A program made the translations under genes and the position numbers. Of a stretch of 64,000 nt of DNA, positions 29,781-38,603 are shown piece after piece. The DNA comes from Variovorax paradoxus (GTDB taxonomy: Bacteria; Pseudomonadota; Gammaproteobacteria; Burkholderiales; Burkholderiaceae_C). The stretch spans positions 4,092,001-4,156,000 of the forward strand of contig NZ_CP046622.1 of the NCBI RefSeq assembly GCF_009755665.1, read 5' to 3'. Positions within the stretch are counted from its first letter, which is position 1. Every line of letters begins with the position of its first letter. The notes under the pieces were generated by a model. The model ran no database searches and had not been told where the DNA came from. It was given only the letters and a program-made list of their open reading frames with translations.

Positions 29781-30986
29781 ATGAATTCACTCAACCTTGC
29801 CCTCTTCAACGCACTCGCCGCCGGCTTCTCTCCCTCCCCCACGCTGCTGTGGTTTGCATCGGCGATTGCGCTGGGCTCGTCGTGGGTATGTGCGGCCATT
29901 CTTGCCTGGGTGGCATGGCGCCGGCCCGCGCGGCGCACTTGCGTGCTGGCCGTGCTGGCCGCCGGAGGCGCCGCTTCGCTGATCTCGCACGAGATCGCGG
30001 CGTCCATCGGTATGCCGCGCCCCTTCATGGTGGGACTGAGTCCCGCCCATGTGCCGCACGGCGCGCGCGCGGGCCTGCCCAGCACGCACGCCTCGGTGAT
30101 GTTCACCATGGCTTTCATGCTCTTGCTGCGGCGCGGGCTGCGTGACGTAGGGCTGCTCGTTCTTGCCGTGGCCGCAGTCACCGCGTGGTCCCGCATCTAT
30201 GCCGGAATCCATTTTCCGTTCGATATTGCGGCAGGTGCGCTGCTGGGCGCATGCATTGCCGGAGCGCTGCTTGCGCTGCAGGCCGCAGGGCGCAAGTTCG
30301 CCCGCACATCCGCCGCCGCGCCGGCATGGCCGCTGCGCGCGTTAGCAGCCGGCAGGGCGGGGCCCTCGCTGGTGCTGGTGTTCGGCTTTGCCGCCGCATG
30401 GATCGGGTTGAATACGCCTGAGTCGATCGGGCCGGCGGTCCTGGAGGAAAGCGGGCCGGTCGAGAAAAGCACGGTTCTCCTGTATCTCGCCGCGGCGGCA
30501 TGCCTGGCAGCGGTGCGGGTGGCGTCGCTGTCGCGGCTGGACAAGACGGCTATCTGCATCGTGCTTCTTGCCTTTGCCGCGCGCGAAGCGGACGGGCACC
30601 TGGCGCACCACGGCAGCCTGGTCTTCGCGCCCATCGCCGTGGCCGGCGCATGGCTCGCAAGGCGCGCCTGGTCTGCGCGAGACGCGTTGCGCGCATGGTG
30701 GCAACGGCGGCCGGAAGCCACCACCCTGCTGACCTTTGCCGCAGTGATCGGAACCGCGATCGTTCTCGACCAAGTACCCGCGGTGCTTGCGGACCAAGAC
30801 GCCTTGGGCGGCAGGCCCGCGGGCCTGTACCGCTACCTCGTGCTCAGCTTCGAGGAGGTTCTGGAACTGGCGTTGCCGGTGCTTGCGTTGCTCGGCATCG
30901 TGCAGGTAAGGTGGGGCTGGAACCGGGGCGCCAACGGTGCCGGGCGTTCAACGCGCGCAGCACTTTCCGCGCGGGCCGGTTCATAG
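29781..30986 (+). CDS. PAP2-family membrane phosphatase with extra C-terminal membrane domain
   Basis: A 401-aa polytopic membrane protein. Residues about 1-170 form a PAP2 domain: the first motif is reduced to GMPRPFM, the second is PSTHASVMFTMAF, the third is SRIYAGIHFPFD, so the catalytic His and Asp of motif 3 and the His of motif 2 are present. Such enzymes hydrolyse undecaprenyl-PP or other lipid phosphates. Residues about 195-380 add several more membrane segments, including an ESIGP...EESGPVEKS loop, that I do not recognise. It may be a lipid phosphatase coupled to a second membrane activity, or a fusion. Confidence 0.8.
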   Translation: MNSLNLALFNALAAGFSPSPTLLWFASAIALGSSWVCAAILAWVAWRRPARRTCVLAVLAAGGAASLISHEIAASIGMPRPFMVGLSPAHVPHGARAGLPSTHASVMFTMAFMLLLRRGLRDVGLLVLAVAAVTAWSRIYAGIHFPFDIAAGALLGACIAGALLALQAAGRKFARTSAAAPAWPLRALAAGRAGPSLVLVFGFAAAWIGLNTPESIGPAVLEESGPVEKSTVLLYLAAAACLAAVRVASLSRLDKTAICIVLLAFAAREADGHLAHHGSLVFAPIAVAGAWLARRAWSARDALRAWWQRRPEATTLLTFAAVIGTAIVLDQVPAVLADQDALGGRPAGLYRYLVLSFEEVLELALPVLALLGIVQVRWGWNRGANGAGRSTRAALSARAGS

Positions 30987-30994
30987 AATGCCGC

Positions 30995-31297
30995 ATGGAA
31001 ACCCGGCAGATGCGTTGTATCGTGGCGATCGCGGAGGACGGCAGCCTTACCCGCGCCGCAGAAAATCCCGACCTTGCGCAACCCGCATTGACGCAGATGC
31101 TGAAACGGCTGGAAAGCGAAGTCGGCACCAAGCTCTTCACGCGCACGCGTCGCGGCGCCGCCCTCACCGAGGCAGGGCTGGCCATCGTCGACGACCTGCG
31201 GGCCAGCCTCGCCTATGGCGATGCGGCAACCGAACGCGTTCGCGCCATGGGCGCCGGACGCGCGGGCCGGCTGACCATCGGCTTAGTCACCCACGCC
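30995..31297 (+). pseudogene. LysR-family regulator, truncated after the DNA-binding domain
   Basis: METRQMRCIVAIAEDGSLTRAAE... is a normal LTTR N-terminus with its helix-turn-helix (residues about 15-40) and linker helix. The homology stops at GRLTIGLV, exactly where the effector domain should begin, and the frame then reads antisense into an amidohydrolase remnant before ending at 31327. The effector-binding domain is absent, so this is probably non-functional. It starts eight bases after the PAP2 gene. Confidence 0.8.
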
Positions 31298-31602
31298 GCG
31301 AGAAATCGGGCAAGGGCAGGCCCATGAGGTTGAGCCGGATGCCGCAGATGCCAGCCTCGGCAAGCGCGCGCAATTCGGCAAAGGGCGTTCCGGGTGCACC
31401 ACGGCAACGCCGCGCAAGCGATCCGGGCAGGCGCGCAATGCGCGGAGCATGAAGCTGTTGTCGGCGCCCAGGAAGCCGGGCTGGACCAGCAGCGCATGCG
31501 AAATTCCATGCGCATCCAGCAGGCCCAGGTATTCAGCGGGCGTGGCGTCGTAGTCCGGCGCGTGCCGACGCTGTGGAGCGAGCGGCAGGTTGCTCACGAA
31601 AT
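31287..31602 (-). pseudogene. Amidohydrolase remnant, both ends lost and frameshifted
   Basis: The minus strand encodes an internal piece of a TIM-barrel amidohydrolase of the 2-pyrone-4,6-dicarboxylate-lactonase-like group (LPLAPQRRHAPDYDATPAEY, GISHALLVQPGFLGADNSFM, then GIRLNLMGLPLPDFSR). The N-terminal metal-binding HxH segment is missing, the frame shifts by one base at about 31385-31395, and the sequence stops at the junction with the truncated LysR gene. The C-terminal half of the barrel is gone. Confidence 0.75.
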
Positions 31603-31678
31603 GCCAGCGCCTGTTGTTTAGTGATAACCGCAGCTTATGGAAGCGCCCTCGCGCATCCATGCACCGAGGGCGATGCGC

Positions 31679-31879
31679 TCAGGGCTTCGGGTGAACGAAC
31701 GGCCGGGCCTTCTGCAGGAAGACCTTGTGCAGCGCGTCGAGCTCTTCCAGGTCGCGCTGCAGCGCCGATTTGTCATACGGCTTGCCGGCGGCGATGTCGG
31801 TCATCCACCGGTCGTATTTGTCTCGCTGGCTGCGCCACTCTTCATACGCAACGCGCAGCTCGTCCCATTGAACAGTCAT
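31679..31879 (-). CDS. Small hypothetical protein, 66 aa
   Basis: A short, charged protein (MTVQWDELRVAYEEWRSQRDKY...) that looks mostly helical, with no signal peptide, membrane segment or recognisable motif. It starts 20 bases downstream of the DJ-1/PfpI stop in the same direction, so it is probably co-transcribed with it. Function unknown. Residue composition is that of a real protein, without the Arg/Pro-rich bias of antisense shadows here. Confidence 0.65.
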   Translation of the reverse strand: MTVQWDELRVAYEEWRSQRDKYDRWMTDIAAGKPYDKSALQRDLEELDALHKVFLQKARPFVHPKP

Positions 31880-31899
31880 GGCGACAACAGCAGGCCCGG

Positions 31900-32457
31900 T
31901 CAGGCGTGCGCGTGGGCGTCGGCAAAGAGCCGGACCATTTCGCGGTCGAACGCCGGCAGGTCCTTCGGGCCGCGGCTGGTCACCAGATTGCCGTCGACCA
32001 CCACTTCGTTGTCCACCCACTTCGCCCCGGCGTTCTTCAGGTCGGTGCGCAGCGAAGGCCACGAGGTCATCGTGCGGGCCTCTACCCCCTTCGCCTCGAT
32101 GAGCGTCCACGGGCCATGGCAGATGGCGGCAATCGGCTTGTGGGCCTTGACGAAGTCCTGCACGAAAACCACGGCCTGCTCGTTGATGCGCAGCGCATCG
32201 GGGCTCATCACGCCGCCGGGCAGCAGCAGTGCGTCGAACTCGTGCGCGGCCGCCTGCGCAAGCGGGACGTCGACGGTGAAGGTATCGGCCGGGTCGCCGT
32301 GCCTGGAGCCACGCACGCGGTCGTTCTTGGGCGACACGATCTTCGTTTCCGCACCCGCGGCTTCGAGGGCCTTGCGGGGGTCGGTCATCTCGGACTGTTC
32401 GAAGCCGTCCGTCACGAGAATGGCGACCTTCATTCCTTCGAGTTGGTGCTTGTTCAT
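31900..32457 (-). CDS. DJ-1/PfpI-family protein
   Basis: A 185-aa class I glutamine-amidotransferase-like protein of the PfpI/YhbO group. The nucleophile Cys is in IAAICHGPWTL, with a preceding acidic segment (VTDGFEQSEMTDP) and the family loop DALLLPGGVMSPD. Members are reported as glyoxalase III-type enzymes, stress chaperones or proteases; the assignment among these is open. The ATG at 32457 has a strong AAAGGAG site; the longer upstream reading lacks family similarity. Confidence 0.92.
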   Translation of the reverse strand: MNKHQLEGMKVAILVTDGFEQSEMTDPRKALEAAGAETKIVSPKNDRVRGSRHGDPADTFTVDVPLAQAAAHEFDALLLPGGVMSPDALRINEQAVVFVQDFVKAHKPIAAICHGPWTLIEAKGVEARTMTSWPSLRTDLKNAGAKWVDNEVVVDGNLVTSRGPKDLPAFDREMVRLFADAHAHA

Positions 32458-32578
32458 GTGAACTCCTTTCGTCGGTGAGCAAACGCCCAAGCTACAGGTG
32501 CGCGCGCACCGGCCGGTCGGCATGCGTCGGCTCCCCGTGTCGGACAAGTCGCGCCAAGCAAGAACAGAAGCACATAGC

Positions 32579-32612
32579 AAAAAGCCCCTGTAGCAGAACT
32601 GCTACAGGGGCT
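32579..32612 (-). terminator. Rho-independent terminator of the tRNA operon
   Basis: A perfect 14-bp inverted repeat (arms 32583-32596 and 32599-32612) with an A5 run on its left side, which reads as U5 after the hairpin on the minus strand. It lies just downstream of tRNA-Asp in the direction of transcription. Confidence 0.9.
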
Positions 32613-32618
32613 CATGTT

Positions 32619-32695
32619 TGGCGGAGTGGACGGGACTCGAACCCGCGACCCCCGGCGTGACAGGCCGGTATTCTAACCAACTGAACTACCACTCC
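32619..32695 (-). tRNA. tRNA-Asp (GTC)
   Basis: A 77-base cloverleaf with encoded CCA. Acceptor GGAGTGG pairs with CCACTCC, the anticodon loop is CTGTCAC with anticodon GTC, and the T-loop is TTCGAGT. It is the last gene of a tRNA trio behind gltX. Confidence 0.97.
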
Positions 32696-32764
32696 TGGTA
32701 GACAACGTTCACTCCTTGCGGAGCCGAGTGTTGACAACTCGTGCCTGCTTCACTTGCATGAAAC

Positions 32765-32840
32765 TGGCGACCCTACGGGGATTCGAACCCCGGTAGCCAC
32801 CGTGAAAGGGTGGTGTCCTAGGCCTCTAGACGATAGGGTC
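32765..32840 (-). tRNA. tRNA-Glu (TTC)
   Basis: A 76-base cloverleaf with encoded CCA. Acceptor GACCCTA/TAGGGTC, anticodon loop CTTTCAC with anticodon TTC, T-loop TTCGAAT. It lies two tRNAs behind gltX, whose product charges this very tRNA. Confidence 0.97.
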
Positions 32841-32895
32841 AAAACCTTAGGAACCGTGCTGCGATCAGCACTTATCTTCTTCTCGACACTTTGAT

Positions 32896-32970
<75 letters not shown>

Positions 32971-33006
32971 GTGTGGGTGTCGAGCCTCGAATTATAGACC
33001 GAAAAA

Positions 33007-34395
33007 TCAGGCCCTTTTCAGACGCTCCACAACTTTTTCACGAGAAAAGATTGCGAGCACCGAATCGAGGGATGGCGTCTGCGGTGTTCCCATCACGAGG
33101 ACGCGAACCGGCATGGCCAACACAGGCATTTTCACAGAATGTGCGGCCAGAACTTCCTTGATGGCCGCGGCGATCGAAACTTTTTCCCACGGCACGCTCG
33201 CGAGCTTCTCGGCGAGCGTGGCAATGACAGGTTTCACCGCATCGGTGACGTGCTGCGTGCGATCGGCTTCGCTCGGCGTCACGTCCGTGTAGAAAGCGGC
33301 GGCCCAGTCGGCCAGTGCAACCGTGGTTTCGCAGCGGTCCTTGAAGAGCGCGCAAATGGCGGCAAGGCGATCGTCGGCCTCGATGCCACGCTTCTTCAGC
33401 TGCGCGGCCACCAGCGGGGCGAGTTCCGCATCGGGCTTGGCCTTGATGTACTGCGCATTCACCCATGCGAGCTTCGCGGCGTCCCATTGCGCAGGGCTCT
33501 TGGACAAGTGCGAACCGTCGAACCAGCTCACCATCTGCTCGCGCGTGAAGAGCTCGTCGTCGCCATGGCTCCAGCCGAGGCGCGCCAGGTAGTTGAGCAT
33601 GGCCTCGGGCAGGTAGCCGTTCTCTTCATACGCGGTAACGCTCACGGCGCCGCGGCGCTTGGAGAGCTTTTGCCCGTCGTCACCCAGGATGACCGGCACA
33701 TGGCCGAACTGCGGCAGCGGCGCGCCCAGTGCGCGAAAGATGTTGATCTGCCACGGCGTGTTGTTGATGTGCTCGTCGCCGCGGAACACGTGCGTGATGG
33801 CCATGTCCCAGTCGTCGACCACCACCGCAAAGTTGTAGGTGGGCACACCGTCGGGCCGCAAGATGATGAGATCGTCGATCTCGCGGTTGTTGATGGTGAT
33901 CTCGCCCTTGACGAGGTCGTTCCAGGTCACGTCGCCTTCGGGCGGATTGCAAAAGCGCACCACCGGTGGCACGCCTTCGGGCACGGGCGGCAGCACCTTG
34001 CCGGGCTCGGGACGCCAGCGCCGGTCGTACAGCGTCTTTTCGCCGCGCGCACGTTGCGCTTCGCGCATCTCGTCGAGCTCGGCCGGCGTGCAGTAGCAGT
34101 GGTAGGCCGTGCCGGCGGCAAGCATCTGCGCGATGACTTCGCGGTAGCGCTCCAGGCGCTGCATCTGGTAGATCGGGCCTTCGTCATAGTCGAGGCCGAG
34201 CCAATGCATCGAAGCAAGGATCTGGTCGGTCGAATCCTGTGTGGAGCGGGCCACGTCGGTGTCTTCGATGCGCAGCACAAACTCGCCGCCGTGGTGACGC
34301 GCGTAGGCCCACGAATAAAGCGCGGTGCGCGCGGTGCCCAGGTGAAGAAACCCGGTGGGAGACGGAGCGATGCGGGTGCGAACTTTGCCGGTCAT
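33007..34395 (-). CDS. gltX: Glutamyl-tRNA synthetase
   Basis: A 462-aa class I aminoacyl-tRNA synthetase that activates glutamate and loads it on tRNA-Glu. The HIGH-type motif is in [18 protein letters not shown] and the KMSKS-type motif is [11 protein letters not shown]; the length is normal for bacterial GltX. It follows metZ by eight bases, and its transcript probably runs on into tRNA-Ala, tRNA-Glu and tRNA-Asp to the terminator at 32579. Co-transcription with the cognate tRNA would link enzyme and substrate supply. Confidence 0.97.
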   Translation of the reverse strand: MTGKVRTRIAPSPTGFLHLGTARTALYSWAYARHHGGEFVLRIEDTDVARSTQDSTDQILASMHWLGLDYDEGPIYQMQRLERYREVIAQMLAAGTAYHCYCTPAELDEMREAQRARGEKTLYDRRWRPEPGKVLPPVPEGVPPVVRFCNPPEGDVTWNDLVKGEITINNREIDDLIILRPDGVPTYNFAVVVDDWDMAITHVFRGDEHINNTPWQINIFRALGAPLPQFGHVPVILGDDGQKLSKRRGAVSVTAYEENGYLPEAMLNYLARLGWSHGDDELFTREQMVSWFDGSHLSKSPAQWDAAKLAWVNAQYIKAKPDAELAPLVAAQLKKRGIEADDRLAAICALFKDRCETTVALADWAAAFYTDVTPSEADRTQHVTDAVKPVIATLAEKLASVPWEKVSIAAAIKEVLAAHSVKMPVLAMPVRVLVMGTPQTPSLDSVLAIFSREKVVERLKRA

Positions 34396-34403
34396 GGGGT
34401 CGA

Positions 34404-35636
34404 TCAGGATTTCAGGGTGCCAAGGCCGCGAAGCAAGTCGGCCTTGATGTCGTCGATGTACTCGAGGCCCACCGCCACGCGGATGAGCCCCTGGCTGATG
34501 CCGGCAGCCTGGCGCTGCACTTCGGTCAGACGCCCGTGCGACGTGGTGCCGGGGTGCGTGATGATGGTCTTGGTGTCGCCCAGGTTGGTGGCAATGCTCA
34601 CCACGCGCGTGCTGTTGATCACATGGAAGGCATTGGCGCGCGCCGTTTCGGGGTCGTTGCCGACCACGTCGAACGACACCACCGCCCCGCCCTGCCCCGA
34701 CTGCTGGCGCATGGCCAGTTCATGCTGGGGATGCGAGGCAAGGCCAGGGTAGTAGACGCGTGCGACGCCGGGCTGCGTTTCGAGCCACCGCGCCACGGCC
34801 AGCGCGTTGGCGCATTGCGCCTGCATGCGAATACCGAGCGTTTCCAGCCCCTTGAGCACCACCCACGCGTTGAATGGCGACAGCGCCATGCCGGCGGTGC
34901 GCACCACCGGGCCGAACACGTCGACGATGAGCTTCGATGGACCGCAGATCGCACCGGCCATCACACGGCCCTGGCCGTCGAGATACTTGGTGCCCGAATG
35001 AATGACGAGGTCGGCGCCCAGTTCGGTCGGGCGCTGCAGCGCGGGCGTGCAAAAGCAGTTGTCGACCGCAAGCAGCGCGCCGGCACCGTGCGCCAGGTCG
35101 GCCAGCGCGCGGATGTCGCACACCTCGGTGAGCGGATTGGTCGGCGTTTCGGCGAACAGCAGCTTGGTGTTGGGCTTCAGGGCCGCGCGCCATTCGGCCA
35201 CGTCGGTCTGCGAGACGAAGGTGGTCTCGACACCGAACTTGGCGAACTCCTTGCCGAACAGGTTGAGCGTGGAGCCGAACACCGAGCGCGAGCAGATCAC
35301 ATGATCGCCCGCCTTCAGCAGGCCCATGCACATCATGAGGATGGCGCCCATGCCGGTGGAGGCACCGATGGCTGCTTCCGTGCCTTCCATGGCCGCAAGC
35401 CGCTGCTCGAAGCTGGTGACCGTGGGGTTGGAAGTGCGCGAGTAGGTAAAGCCCGCTTCGGTGCCGGCAAAACGGCGCGCCGACGTTTCTGCGTCGGGCT
35501 GCACGAATCCGCTGGTCAGGAACAGCGCTTCGGAGTGCTCGCCGTGCTGGCTGGGTGCCAGCGCGGTGCGCAGCGCGAGCGTGTCGCGGTGCAGTCCGGG
35601 CGGCAGGGTTCGTTCATCGGTCAATTCAGCTCTCAC
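34404..35636 (-). CDS. metZ: O-succinylhomoserine sulfhydrylase
   Basis: A 410-aa PLP enzyme of the Cys/Met metabolism family that makes homocysteine directly from O-succinylhomoserine and sulfide. The PLP lysine is in [15 protein letters not shown], and [10 protein letters not shown] and [18 protein letters not shown] are diagnostic of the family. MetZ rather than cystathionine gamma-synthase is favoured by sequence and by the known purF-metZ neighbourhood in betaproteobacteria. Its start overlaps the purF stop as ATGA. Confidence 0.94.
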   Translation of the reverse strand: MRAELTDERTLPPGLHRDTLALRTALAPSQHGEHSEALFLTSGFVQPDAETSARRFAGTEAGFTYSRTSNPTVTSFEQRLAAMEGTEAAIGASTGMGAILMMCMGLLKAGDHVICSRSVFGSTLNLFGKEFAKFGVETTFVSQTDVAEWRAALKPNTKLLFAETPTNPLTEVCDIRALADLAHGAGALLAVDNCFCTPALQRPTELGADLVIHSGTKYLDGQGRVMAGAICGPSKLIVDVFGPVVRTAGMALSPFNAWVVLKGLETLGIRMQAQCANALAVARWLETQPGVARVYYPGLASHPQHELAMRQQSGQGGAVVSFDVVGNDPETARANAFHVINSTRVVSIATNLGDTKTIITHPGTTSHGRLTEVQRQAAGISQGLIRVAVGLEYIDDIKADLLRGLGTLKS

Positions 35637-37138
35637 TCGCTGTGATTGGGAAGCGCAAGGCGCGACGAATCTTCTTCGGTCTCTTCGATGCGCGGACGGT
35701 TTCCGTTCATGCGAGAGATGGCTTCGGTGTCGATGTCGCCGGTCACGTACACGCCGTCGAAGCAGGAGGCATCGAAGCCGCTCAGCTTGGGGTTGAGCGA
35801 GCCGATGGCGCGCTTCATGGCGTCCACGTCCTGGTAGATCAGTGCGTCGCAGCCGATCAGTTCACGGATCTCCTCGACCGTGCGGTCGTGCGCCACCAGC
35901 TCGTCCTTGGTGGGCATGTCGATGCCGTAGACGTTGGGGTAGCGCACCGGCGGCGCGGCGCTGGCCAGGTAGACCTTGCGTGCGCCTGCATCGCGCGCCA
36001 TCTGCACGATTTCGCGGCTGGTGGTGCCGCGCACGATCGAGTCGTCGACCAGCAGCACGTTGCGGCCCTTGAACTCGCTGCCGATCACGTTGAGCTTTTG
36101 GCGCACCGATTTCTTGCGCACGCCCTGCCCCGGCATGATGAAGGTGCGGCCCACGTAGCGGTTCTTCACGAAACCTTCGCGGTACGGCACGCCCAAGAGG
36201 TGCGCGAGCTGCGTGGCGCTCGGGCGGCTCGACTCGGGAATGGGAATGATCACGTCGATCTGGTTCGGCGGCACGGTCGACACCACGCGCTTGGCCAGCG
36301 TTTCGCCCAGGTTGAGCCGCGCCTGGTACACCGAGATGCCGTCGAGCACCGAGTCCGGACGGGCCAGGTACACGAATTCGAAGATGCAGGGGTTGAGCGT
36401 GGGCGCTTCGGCGCACTGCATCGAGTGCACGTTGCCTTCCAGGTCGATGAACACTGCTTCGCCGGGTTCGATGTTGCGCTCGAACACGTGGCCCGAACCT
36501 TCGAGCGCCACGGACTCGCTGGCCACCATCACGGTGCCGTCCTTCTCGTTGCGGCCCATGCAGAGCGGGCGAATGCCGTACGGATCGCGGAAAGCCAGGA
36601 GGCCGTGGCCGGCGATGAGCGACACCACCGCATACGAGCCGCGCAGGCGCTTGTGCATGTTCTTGACCGCGGCAAACACCTCGGCCGGGTTCAGCGGCAC
36701 GCCGCGCGATGCGCGCTCGAGCTCGTGCGCGAGCACGTTGAGCAGCACTTCGGAGTCGCTCTCGGTATTGGTGTGGCGGTGGTCGGTGGAGAACAGCTCC
36801 GCGCGCAACGCATGCGCATTGGTGAGGTTGCCGTTGTGCACCAGCACGATGCCGAAGGGCGCGTTCACGTAGAAGGGCTGCGCCTCTTCCTCGCTGTAGG
36901 CGTTGCCCGCCGTCGGGTAGCGCACCTGGCCTAGGCCCACGCTGCCGGGCAGCGCCCGCATGTTGCGGGTGCGGAACACGTCGCGAACCATGCCCTTGGC
37001 CTTGTGCATGAAGAACTTGCGTTCGAGCAGGGTCACGATGCCGGCCGCGTCCTGGCCGCGATGCTGCAGCAACAGCAAGGCGTCATAGAGCAGCTGATTG
37101 ACGGGTGCGTTGCTGACAACGCCGACGATTCCACACAT
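35633..37138 (-). CDS. purF: Amidophosphoribosyltransferase
   Basis: A 501-aa enzyme that catalyses the first committed step of purine synthesis, PRPP plus glutamine to 5-phosphoribosylamine. The nucleophile is Cys2 (MCGIVGVV). The N-terminal glutaminase half contains GQVRYPTAGNAY and the phosphoribosyltransferase half carries the PRPP loop VLLVDDSIVRGTTSREIV. Length is normal. It sits 12 bases after cvpA and overlaps metZ by four bases, the conserved cvpA-purF order. Confidence 0.97.
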   Translation of the reverse strand: MCGIVGVVSNAPVNQLLYDALLLLQHRGQDAAGIVTLLERKFFMHKAKGMVRDVFRTRNMRALPGSVGLGQVRYPTAGNAYSEEEAQPFYVNAPFGIVLVHNGNLTNAHALRAELFSTDHRHTNTESDSEVLLNVLAHELERASRGVPLNPAEVFAAVKNMHKRLRGSYAVVSLIAGHGLLAFRDPYGIRPLCMGRNEKDGTVMVASESVALEGSGHVFERNIEPGEAVFIDLEGNVHSMQCAEAPTLNPCIFEFVYLARPDSVLDGISVYQARLNLGETLAKRVVSTVPPNQIDVIIPIPESSRPSATQLAHLLGVPYREGFVKNRYVGRTFIMPGQGVRKKSVRQKLNVIGSEFKGRNVLLVDDSIVRGTTSREIVQMARDAGARKVYLASAAPPVRYPNVYGIDMPTKDELVAHDRTVEEIRELIGCDALIYQDVDAMKRAIGSLNPKLSGFDASCFDGVYVTGDIDTEAISRMNGNRPRIEETEEDSSRLALPNHSE

Positions 37139-37150
37139 GAACGATTCCTC

Positions 37151-37636
37151 TCAGGGCAGGTAGCTTGCCAACTTTTCAGGCAACGCGGGTTTCAGGCCCT
37201 GCAATGCCGCATCGAGAACAATGGCGCTGTGCGATTCATGCCACCAGGCACTGTCGCTCAACGCCAGCAAATGAACAATGACCGCCAGCACGAGCAGGGC
37301 AACCGCACCCCGCGCCGCTCCAAAGGCCCCACCCAATATTCGGTCCACCGGCCGGAGGCCGACAGCCGCAATCAGCTTTCGCGTCAGCGCGGCCACCAGG
37401 CCCACGCCGAACGCCACCCCGACGAACACCAGCACAAAGGCCAGCGGATAACGCCAGGGGGCCTGCGGGTCGCCGAACGGCAGCCATGCCGCCACGTCCG
37501 ACGCCAGCCATTGGGCGGCAATGAAGGCAGCTACCCAACCCACCAGCGAAATCACTTCGAACACCAAGCCGCGCCACAGGCCGAACAGCATCGACACCAC
37601 GATGAGCGTGACGGCAATCCAGTCGAGCAAGGCCAC
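37151..37636 (-). CDS. cvpA: CvpA-family membrane protein
   Basis: A 161-aa inner-membrane protein with four hydrophobic segments (DWIAVTLIVVSMLFGLWRG at the start) and the family motif RPVDRILGGAFGAARGAVAL. CvpA was first linked to colicin V production and sits upstream of purF in many proteobacteria; recent work ties it to envelope homeostasis. It follows the SPOR-protein gene by 18 bases and precedes purF by 12. Confidence 0.95.
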   Translation of the reverse strand: MALLDWIAVTLIVVSMLFGLWRGLVFEVISLVGWVAAFIAAQWLASDVAAWLPFGDPQAPWRYPLAFVLVFVGVAFGVGLVAALTRKLIAAVGLRPVDRILGGAFGAARGAVALLVLAVIVHLLALSDSAWWHESHSAIVLDAALQGLKPALPEKLASYLP

Positions 37637-37654
37637 GGCAGCGAGCGATGGCTA

Positions 37655-38542
37655 CTACAACGTGAGGATGGCGGCCGACAAAGACAAGCCCTTGACCTTA
37701 TCCGCGGCCTTGTCCGCCTCGGCACGCGAGCTGAACGGGCCGACACGCACACGCGTACGCTCACCGTCGGCCGTCTTGGCCACGTGCACATAGGTCTTCA
37801 GGCCCGCCTTCTCGAGTTTCTGCCGCACTTCGCGTGCCTTGTCGGCGTCTGCGAAGGCACCTACCTGCACCACGAAGCGGCCGCTGTCTTCGGAAGCGGC
37901 GGGCTTGGTGCTGGTGTTGGAAGGCTTGCCTTCGAGCAAGGCTCGGGCGCGGTTGCCGTCGTCGGCCGAGGCGGGCTTTGGCGCCGCTGGCTTGGGCTCG
38001 GGCTTGGTTTCCGGCTTGGCTTCCGGCTTTGGCTTCGGCTCGGGCTTGGGTTCCGGCTTGGGCTCGGGTTTCGGTTCAGGCTTTGGCTCGGGCTTGCGCT
38101 CCGGCTTGGGTTCGGCCGCGGGCTTTGCCGGGGCAGCGGCGGCCGGCGGCGTGCTTGCCGCGGGCTTGCTCGGGTCGATTTCGGTGCCGTCGGCGGTTTC
38201 GGTGATCATGCCGCCCGAGGACGACGGTGCCGCAGCAACGCGCGAGCTGCCGTCGGCCGCGCCGGTGGGTGCGGCCGGCGCCGGTGTGGCGGGCACCGAC
38301 AGGGGCTTGACCTTGTTGCGGTCTGGAATCTCGATGGGAATGTCGACCGACACCGGCCGCGGCTGGGTGTCGAACAACAGCGGAAAGCCGATCACGCCAA
38401 GCAGCACCAGGACGGCGGCGCCCACCAGCCGGTGCCGCGCGCGGCGACGCATGGTTTCGACACTTTCCGCGGGAACAGCCGCGGGTGCGCTGCGTCCTTC
38501 GTTGCCTTGCGGGCCGCGCGTGCGGAACTTGAAAAACGCCAT
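37655..38542 (-). CDS. SPOR-domain cell-division protein with Lys-Pro-Glu repeat
   Basis: A 295-aa bitopic protein. The N-terminal cytoplasmic part is short and basic, one transmembrane helix follows (LVGAAVLVLLGVIGFPLLF, about 38-56), then a long Pro/Ala/Lys/Glu-rich periplasmic linker with an almost pure KPEP tandem repeat (about 145-185), and finally a SPOR domain (FVVQVGAFADADKAREVRQKL) that binds denuded septal peptidoglycan. The architecture is DedD-like. The repeat makes a simple-sequence tract at about 37985-38120 and explains a Gly-rich antisense reading frame there. Confidence 0.93.
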   Translation of the reverse strand: MAFFKFRTRGPQGNEGRSAPAAVPAESVETMRRRARHRLVGAAVLVLLGVIGFPLLFDTQPRPVSVDIPIEIPDRNKVKPLSVPATPAPAAPTGAADGSSRVAAAPSSSGGMITETADGTEIDPSKPAASTPPAAAAPAKPAAEPKPERKPEPKPEPKPEPKPEPKPEPKPKPEAKPETKPEPKPAAPKPASADDGNRARALLEGKPSNTSTKPAASEDSGRFVVQVGAFADADKAREVRQKLEKAGLKTYVHVAKTADGERTRVRVGPFSSRAEADKAADKVKGLSLSAAILTL

Positions 38543-38603
38543 GAAGTTCGATCCCTGGAGGAGTGCAGCGAGGTGGTGCCAGATGGTGCGGACGGTTCGG
38601 CGA

